In this document: in pieces, positions 56,901 to 64,000 of the stretch
Numbering within the stretch: the first letter of the stretch is position 1
How the letters are laid out: each line of letters starts with the position of its first letter
Origin: Limnanthes douglasii subsp. nivea
Taxonomy: Eukaryota > Streptophyta > Magnoliopsida > Brassicales > Limnanthaceae
Assembly: GCA_036936605.1 (NCBI GenBank)
Contig: JAUPFV010000003.1
Span: 148,708,997-148,772,996, forward strand
Length of the DNA stretch: 64,000 nt
Reading direction: 5' to 3'
Notes under the pieces: model-generated
Database searches by the model: none
Told to the model about the DNA's origin: nothing
What the model saw: the letters and a program-made list of their open reading frames with translations, nothing else
Made by a program: the position numbers and the translations under genes

Positions 56901-59593
56901 TCATACAGAGCTGATAATTTTTAAGATATGAGTGTCGTATATAATTTATTCTGTGCGTCTTAATTATATTTTAGGAATTATATTATTATTTTATTTTTTA
57001 GTTGTTGTCTTGTTTTATGTTTAGACGATATTATTTTAGTATTATACGATGTTTGAGGATGTTTTGTACTAGACGATGTTCGATGATGATATTATATCAG
57101 GATTTTCTTTATTTTCATGACTCATATACGATGGTAATGGTCAAATACCATAATTACAGAGGTGCAAAATGACTAACGAAACCCATTTGTTTATTTACTC
57201 ATTTTTGGACAAAACACCTCTGATGCCAGCTTCTAGCATTATCAGTATATAGCCATTTACATTGACGGTGCAGGGTGCACCGAGGATGCATAATTTACAT
57301 AAGGTGTTGAGGGCCAAACACTATCAGTATAGAGGCAACAAATAACTAAAATATAATAATATATGTGTCGTTACTTTAATCTTACTTTCAATATCCCCCA
57401 AACACACTATCTGCCAACTATAATATCCCGTCAACTATAGTTTATTACCAAACAAAATATATTTCTTTTATGTGTCCAAATTCATCATCGATTTCCCTAT
57501 ATATACATAGCCAAACATATTTTATATTTTCATCTATGCAATATCATAACAACTACGTTTTTTAATTTTTTTGATATAGAATGAACTACGTAAGAATACA
57601 ACCACTTGCTGAAATTCGTTACTTATTTGAAGAGAACAAGGGCGGATAAAACTACTATTGGGTTTTTATGAAGTTGTATGTAGGGTGTACTACATGTACG
57701 ATATGAATTGTACATGTTGTTAATGTATGATACCGATTGTACGAGGCTATGAAGATATTTTTATTAGGTTTAAATGTTTAGAATTTGTTCCAAGCTTTTG
57801 GGTTTCTTCACCTCTCGTACAATGTCGGGAAAGAGGTGCACATGGTGTATGATTTACCTATTAATTATTATACTAAAAAACATATAGAAAAAAATGGACA
57901 ATAACCTTGTTGAAAATAATTTTGAACAAGTAGAGGAGGGTTTGTACCTCATAAAACTAAATATGTAGTGATATAACTTATCACAAAGTGTTGTGTTACG
58001 CGTATTGCATATTAATATTTATTGTATATGCTTCCGATGTATTTTCATTTATGTTTAATGTATTTACTTCTAATATCTTTTCATTTTATGTTTAATTTTA
58101 GTGCTTTGAGTTTGATATTTTCAAATTGTTAGCACAATAATATTAAACGAATATATTAAACAAAAAAATATTTAACACACATATAGTACAATGATAAATA
58201 ATTCTAAACAAAATACACATAATATTAAACAATTTTGTCTAAATCGGTCACTTCGGGGTTGATGATATGAGGTTTACAAATTTCAATCTCTTGATATATT
58301 TTATAATGAACTATAATTGTTAGTTCTCAATTTGTCGCTTCTGGGCTACTCAATCTGATACAACAATGATGTACATGTGCGTAAAGCGTGTTCTTTGCAA
58401 TAGAAATCTATATAAAAGATAGAAATAAATGAGGATGAAAAAATCATATTAATTCAACAATAAAATTCAAATGCAATCATGAAATACTTATCTGGATAAA
58501 ATGGTTGTTACTAATAAACCGACCTCAATTTCTTTATTTTGATACATAAAAAAGAGCACACCTCGTAATGGTTGAAAAATGAAACTCATAGCCGTTGATT
58601 GCATTACGAAATAAATAATACGATTAAACTTTGATGCGATCGCGATCCCAACCCCGACATTGTCATTTAGGTTTCTATACCTGCAATATCTCCATAGTAG
58701 TGTATACTTTCACAAAATTTTACAAATTCATATCTACCATTAACTATATGCATATAAATTTGAGCATTTCCATAACTTCATGTCTTAAATCGTAGGTATG
58801 CAAAGTCTATAGTTAACAACATTTTTTTCTATGTAACCATTTAAATCATAAAACAATAGTTTGGAACCAATGGTGGACCTTGTTTCTTTGACTATTAGCG
58901 GCTCTCTACGACTAATAGTTCCACTAGATAGTCATGATATCATATAAATTCTAAATACCGAACGCTTGTCATACAAATATATATGGCCACTAGCTTGTGT
59001 TAGTGTTTTGACTAGTAGAGTTTCGCTTCATCTCTGCATTTTGACTGACAAAGTTTTAAACATCTTAGTGAACGTGCATTTTTTTTTTCCAAATATAGCA
59101 CGTGTTCGAAATGAGAATTATATCATTTAATGGATGATGCGACATATAATTTATGTTTGACCGATTTACGATAATGTTGTTTATGTTTACCTAAAGGCTC
59201 TAAAAAGGAATTTTGATTTATTTCAAACCATTTATTGTAAATATATTATATACGTCCTTCCTTGCTAGTTTTCATGACAAACTGAAACAAGTTTATATCC
59301 AATTTTATTTTTAAGAGATTTATTGTCGTTAGATTTGTACATACCATTATATCTAATATCTTCTAATGATTGTTCAAAGTAATTAAAGGTGTCCATATGT
59401 CTTTTGTTAATAACTCGTGAATCTCGTACCAACACGACATACCGTACATATATCTTATCACACAAGTGCAAATTCCATCCGTCACTTTAATATTTTAACA
59501 CCTTTTAATTCTTAAAGATAATCAAAACTAGTGTTCGAGACATATTTTACAAGTTTGTCGCACATCATATATCCAAATATATGGTATGCTACA
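56901..59593. other. AT-rich stretch without firm features
   Basis: No gene was recognised. A minus-strand region at about 58850-59480 contains protein-like scraps (SVFRIYMISWLSSGTISRREPLIV, RDSRVINKRHMDTFNYFEQS) that I could not assign to a family. Confidence 0.3.
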
Positions 59594-60191
59594 TGATATG
59601 GATAAAACCTGATCGGAGGGTATTTTTACTAATTGATTAGGTGGTGTATTAGATTCAGGGTGAATGGTAGATGGATAATTGAGGTGCTAGCTATTAATAA
59701 GTAGAAAGAGAGAGAGAGAGAGAGAGATAAATTTTTCAACCCATTAAATGCTGTTTTTGAACTATTTATAGGTCAATTTGGATCTGTGGGTTAATCGGGT
59801 CGGATCGGTTATACGGGCCAGTCTCATGAGCCCCCAAACCGAAGAACATATGAAGTTGGCACACAACTTAGTCACTTAGCTCCCAACTTGCTCAACATGG
59901 TTTTTATTATGAGTCTAAAACGCCCCATAAGACAAATCTGATATTAACATCCAACAAAATCTGTCCCTATTATCTAGCTCGATATGCTCTTTCAGAAGCA
60001 TTTCGGGAGAGCTAATATATCCAAACACGTTCTAAATAGTTTTCGATAGGTTTATCTAAGAACGTTTTGTTACCCAAATGTCATAAATTTTGACTAGTTA
60101 CTTTTTGTAACACGTACCAAAATTTTATTAGACCAAAAAATTTGTTTGAACCTAGGTAAAACCATCAAATTGAAGGAGAGAAACGGTTACA
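59594..60191 (-). repeat. 3' LTR of Tat-like element (copy 4)
   Basis: On the minus strand it starts TGTAACCGTTTC and ends ATATCA, 598 bp. It aligns with 702-1317 of the opposite strand. A TATA-like box on the minus strand (tataaatag) is at 59762-59770. A (GA)n microsatellite lies inside at about 59707-59728. The purine-rich tract of the element (minus: gctagggggctatag) follows at 60192-60215. The element body continues to the right and out of the window. Confidence 0.6.
59707..59728. repeat. (AG)n microsatellite
   Basis: About eleven AG units inside the copy 4 LTR. Confidence 0.9.
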
Positions 60192-60442
60192 CTTCTCTAT
60201 AGCCCCCTAGCTACTGCTATCGATTCTCATTCACTAGTAGGGCACTCAAACATTTCTTGGCCATTATATCAACTTCTTTCATATTTATAGTTGGTATTTC
60301 TAGAGTGAGAAAAAGCTTACCTTATAGAATCTAGATAAAAAAGTATTTTTCTCAAGCTTTTAGTTTCTTTAAGACAAAATATATCTTCCCTCTCCACATT
60401 GACCATCATAAATCACCATTTCTGGCTCATTTTAGCGTTTGT

Positions 60443-63060
60443 ATGTTTACAGCTAAAAACAGTTTAATCAAAGGTGGTTGGCTTAATTTGTCCGAATTAA
60501 AAGAAAATAAAAAGAAAGTAAGACTTGCTGCTAGGTTACATGCCTCTCCGGGTACAATTGTTAGAACTCAATATACATAATACAATGGGTTTAATCCTAC
60601 AATAAGCATCGTATTCTTTCTAAACCTACTACGACTGCCTAATCGGTTACGTTCCCTACTCACTCTCCTCTGTCAGTCAAGTCATCCCAAAGTTGAGGGG
60701 TAACCAACTGTAGAAAACTATCAACTTTAATACCTATGGGGTCAGATATTGATTAGAGTACTTCGCACAGAGTCATAAAACCTTCTAAGGAAGAAATAAG
60801 CCTTCTACACATAATAATCCAATAGAGTTGTTCATAGTTAGTGACAATATTTCACTAGGAGTTTTGATCATTGAAGGATATGCCACTGTAACCGAACTCC
60901 AATCGGGTTCAAATATATAGGAAAATCTAACAAGTATAGCAGTTGAGTCTTCTCGATAGGAATAAAATTTGGATGCTCAACCTAGTGGACCTTCAAAACA
61001 CAACCCAATATCATGGAATAAAACATGGAAGACAGTGGCAAAGATACCGCTTCCACAGTCTCTCATCGGGTGGGTTGGGCCTAACTTCACTAAGGTTAAT
61101 GTCAAGTATCTTTTGGCCTTACAAAAAGTACCTTATAATTATTTCTATGAATCCGAACTGGAGGGTATTCGAGCTAAATGAAGATTTCTTGATTCAGTTA
61201 TAGTTAGGCTACCCCAACCCGGAGAGACTCCGATAGATTGTAGGGTTAGTGAATTGTTGTTCTATACCGACGTGCTCAACTGGGGCCTTCGGTTTCCCTT
61301 GGACCTCAAAATAGTGAGATATTTTAGCTTGGTCAAGTTGTACCCAAGCCATACTAATCCCAATGCTTGGTTTTCACTGGTAGCTTGCATCATAACCTCA
61401 AGGCTATAAAAGATTCTGACGCTCATGGAAAAATTGGATATTGTGGAAATTTTGTCTCACAATTGTTATATTCTCTTTTACCGTTTCAATATGGGGAATA
61501 ACTACATGGTGGTAGATGACCTTTTGAAGGCGGAGAAGATTCTAGAAACCCAATTCCTTTTCATTAGTGGTCTTTGGGAAAATGACAAGAATATTACCTC
61601 TAAAAGGAATCTGATCTTGCTCACAAGATATTGGAAGAGTTATCGTATGTCTTTCTGGATTTTCTTTATAATTTTACTACTTCTTGTAACTTTTGTTGTT
61701 TACCTGTGATTTTTTTATTGCAACTATTTCGAAGCCCTTTCTACAACATTTGGAGAATGCAAAAATGACCTTTGGGAAGCTGAACCGATGGGCCAATAAA
61801 AGATAGTATAACGAGTTCCATAATCGTTTCATCCTGGGAAATTTTGTGAGGTCCCATCTTTGGAGGACCAAACCTGATTGGGAACTCTCATATGAGCAGT
61901 TTACTACTCATCGTCAAGCTGCTGAAATCCTTAAAAGAACCGAGGCAGTCGATGGTAAATTAATTTTGCCATCTAGGAATAGAGCTCCTAGTCATCGAAA
62001 AACGAATAAGAAGAACAATGATGGTTCGTCACAGTTTATTCCCGAAACAGGAAATGATGGGCAACCTAATGAGATAGATGCAACCTTGTTGGAAGTTGTT
62101 ATGCTATTGTTGAAGGAATCAAAGTGTCATCGAAGATTATACTTCATCCTAAAGTTCCTCATCTAACTATCCTAATTTATGTTCCTCCTCATACACCTAC
62201 AATATTTGATCCCCCTTCTCCACTGCTTCCCCCCACTAGCATACCAGTTTTTGGATATAACAAACTTCGATTTTGATGATTTTGACTCTACTTTCCCCGA
62301 GTCTACCAGTACTGCAACTACTGTGATATATGACGGGGTTCCTTTCGAATTGTCAAAAGAGAACGATGAGCTGAGGTATGCAGTTTTGGGCTATATGAGG
62401 CCAATTATTGATTTGGACATACAAGTGAAATCTCAGGTTGAAGAAATCACTTCCCTATAGAATGACAACCGAATTTGAAGAATTTTGTTAATGAAGAAAA
62501 ATGAAACGTTGAAAATCTAAATTGAGAAGTGAAATCTATTAAAGATGAGTTGTTTCAAGCAAAATTTGACCGCGACAAGTTATAATCTGATTATGAAGGT
62601 TTGCATTTATCTACTTCCGAGGAGATCACCTACTTAAAGAATCAGAAATCCGATGACAAAATGACCACTCAACTCTTTCCGGAGGAAAAGAAAAAAGCTT
62701 GAAGATATTCTTAAGTATAAATGAGGTGAAATTACCTCACAAAAACAAAGTCTACTCAAGAAATATCTTATGATGAAGATACATATGCTGAAAAAGTTAA
62801 ATTATTTACAAAAGAGTGATGATTCGATCGAATTGGATATGTTGTTGTTGTTTCACAATAAATTCCTTACGTTATCCCTTAGGGAATTGCGGGGGCACAT
62901 TCTAGTTAATCTATTGCCTAAATGTATCAACTTGGTTTGTCTAACGATTTTCCAAAGATGGTTCTTATGAAGAGAACTCTGATAGTGGGGGTCTCGAAGG
63001 AATAGAAAGAGGAAAAGCCGATGGGAATGAGCCCTGAGGCCAGTGTGTTTCAATATTTTT
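60443..63060 (+). pseudogene. Antisense accessory gene of a Tat-like element (copy 4)
   Basis: ATG at 60443: MFTAKNSLIKGGWLNLSELKENKKK and RLAARLHASPG. After a decayed linker come FTKVNVKYLLALQKVPYNYFYESELEGIRAK and a TGA. The conserved block follows (VSELLFYTDVLNWGLRFPLDLKIV, then LYPSHTNPNAWFSLVACIITSRL). Next is FNMGNNYMVVDDLLKAEKILETQFLFISGLWE, then an intron-like gtatgtc at about 61645 leading to LWRTKPDWELSYEQFTTHRQAAEIL. The last part is acidic and coiled-coil-like but frame-broken (62200-63060). It is antisense to the element whose integrase end lies at 63731-63916. The function is unknown; the copy is inactive. Confidence 0.65.
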
Positions 63061-63239
63061 AATTTCGACTAAGATACTTTTGTGCAAGTCCTTGACATGG
63101 CCAAAACATTTTTAATCTCCTCATCGGATTTCGTTAAGCAATTGGGTCACCTAAGGCATTTTATATTATCTATCATTTTACCAACTTGTTTTATATCTTT
63201 ACTTATCCGAATAAAATTAAAGTTAGAACATAATTTATC

Positions 63240-63440
63240 AAAGACCAACAAAAACTTACAGTTGATCCATTCGAATGTAATTTGTTCGAAGGTAATCAAA
63301 ATTTATGTTTGAGTCATTCGAAGGTAATCCATTCGAAGACAATAAAAACTTGTACTTGAGCCATTTGAAGGCAATCCATTTGAAATAAATAGAAACTCGT
63401 GCTTGAGCCATTCGAATGCAATAAAAAGTCAATCCACGTG
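63240..63440. repeat. Degenerate repeats between antisense gene and integrase (copy 4)
   Basis: Words of the form ttgagccattcgaaggcaatccattcgaa...caataaaaactt recur at about 63250, 63310, 63355 and 63405. The spacing is about 45-55 bp, as in the tandem repeat of element B in the same place, but the sequence is more diverged. Confidence 0.55.
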
Positions 63441-63730
63441 ATCCATTCGAATGGAGAAAACTTTATACACTTATACATACTTTTAAAAGTACAAACGATA
63501 TATTAATATCGATTCAGTCACCTCACTAAAACCTCATCGCGTTAATAGGGTAGGCAAGAGTACGCCCCATAATATTTACATTGAACTAAAACAAAGTCAA
63601 TAATTACAACATAAATCTATTCCAGATATAACCTTAAGTCATCAGCATTCCACGGGTGCGTTAAAGGATTGCCCTCATGATCAACTAGTTTGTATGTTCC
63701 CTGTTTAATCTTTACACACGCAATGTATGG

Positions 63731-63940
63731 TTATTTAAAGTTTCGAGCCAACTTTCCAAACTTCCCCTCTTTGGTGTGCAAAAATAATTTTCTTAAAACT
63801 TTGTCCCCCACTTTGAAATCTTTTCTTCGAACTTTAGAGGCATACCTACTTCTCATTAAACTTTGGTTTACGGTTCTTAAATAAGCTTTTATTATATTTT
63901 CTTCAATCATATCCAACTCAAATCTTATCGCAACTTCATT
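63731..63940 (-). pseudogene. Integrase C-terminal fragment of Tat-like copy 4
   Basis: The minus-strand translation SLMRSRYASKVRRKDFKVGDKVLRKLFLHTKEGKFGKLARNFK matches the integrase end of element B (SRYASKVKHKDFKVGDKVLRKFF). The rest of pol lies beyond the window edge. This fixes the orientation and family of copy 4. Confidence 0.8.
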
Positions 63941-64000
63941 ATCTTATTTAGAATAATTTTGAACCCTGAAGAAAAGAAAAGTAACTTCTATTGATGCAAT

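Noticed and set aside
58850..59480. Protein-like scraps on the minus strand, considered as an F-box or similar pseudogene
   Set aside because: The resemblance was too vague to name a family. Mentioned only as unassigned.
1..64000. CRISPR arrays, operons or prokaryotic systems
   Set aside because: The window is plant nuclear DNA. The regular repeats seen are transposon tandem repeats or minisatellites, without spacers of uniform unique sequence or cas genes.

Overview
The window is nuclear DNA from a flowering plant, almost certainly a eudicot. It is AT-rich and holds two intron-bearing housekeeping-type genes, one tRNA gene and many transposable elements typical of plants. These include Ty3/gypsy elements with dual RNase H and an antisense extra gene, a plant-type L1 LINE with a terminal RNase H domain, tRNA-derived SINEs, and elements with 9-bp target duplications of the Mutator type. 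The species cannot be named from what I see.

Layout. 1-1317 is the 3' end of a Tat-like Ty3/gypsy element (antisense-gene remnant, then 3' LTR). 2118-3215 is a non-autonomous Mutator-like element with perfect 9-bp target duplications and an odd GC-rich core. About 5170-13780 is a decayed LINE on the minus strand, split by a Ty3/gypsy element (7053-12562, perfect ATAAT duplication). 14711-16310 is a degenerate repeat block holding a foldback element and an LTR fragment. 16786-20211 is a seven-exon gene for a DUF829/TMEM53-like predicted hydrolase (minus).

22039-34348 is a four-level nest. An old LTR received a SINE. A Tat-lineage element (22701-34257, minus, ACTCT duplication) then landed in the SINE's own target duplication. 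A second SINE later entered that element's 5' LTR. 35517-44196 is a complete 19-exon gene for the chloroplast/mitochondrial presequence protease PREP1 (minus, 1077 codons by my exon model). 45328-45399 is tRNA-Glu(CTC) (minus), abutted by tandem repeats. About 47580-51526 and 59594-64000 hold two more Tat-like copies. The intervals between are AT-rich, with microsatellites, minisatellites, a second foldback element and possible plant-mobile-domain remnants.

The two genes look intact: splice sites join in frame and catalytic residues are present. All recognisable mobile elements are broken by stops, frameshifts or truncation. The most interesting recurring theme is a gene carried antisense between integrase and 3' LTR in four Tat-like copies. 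In three copies the relevant region is visible and has an intron at the same place, spliced only in the antisense direction. All coordinates were read by eye, so exon edges may be off by one or two bases.
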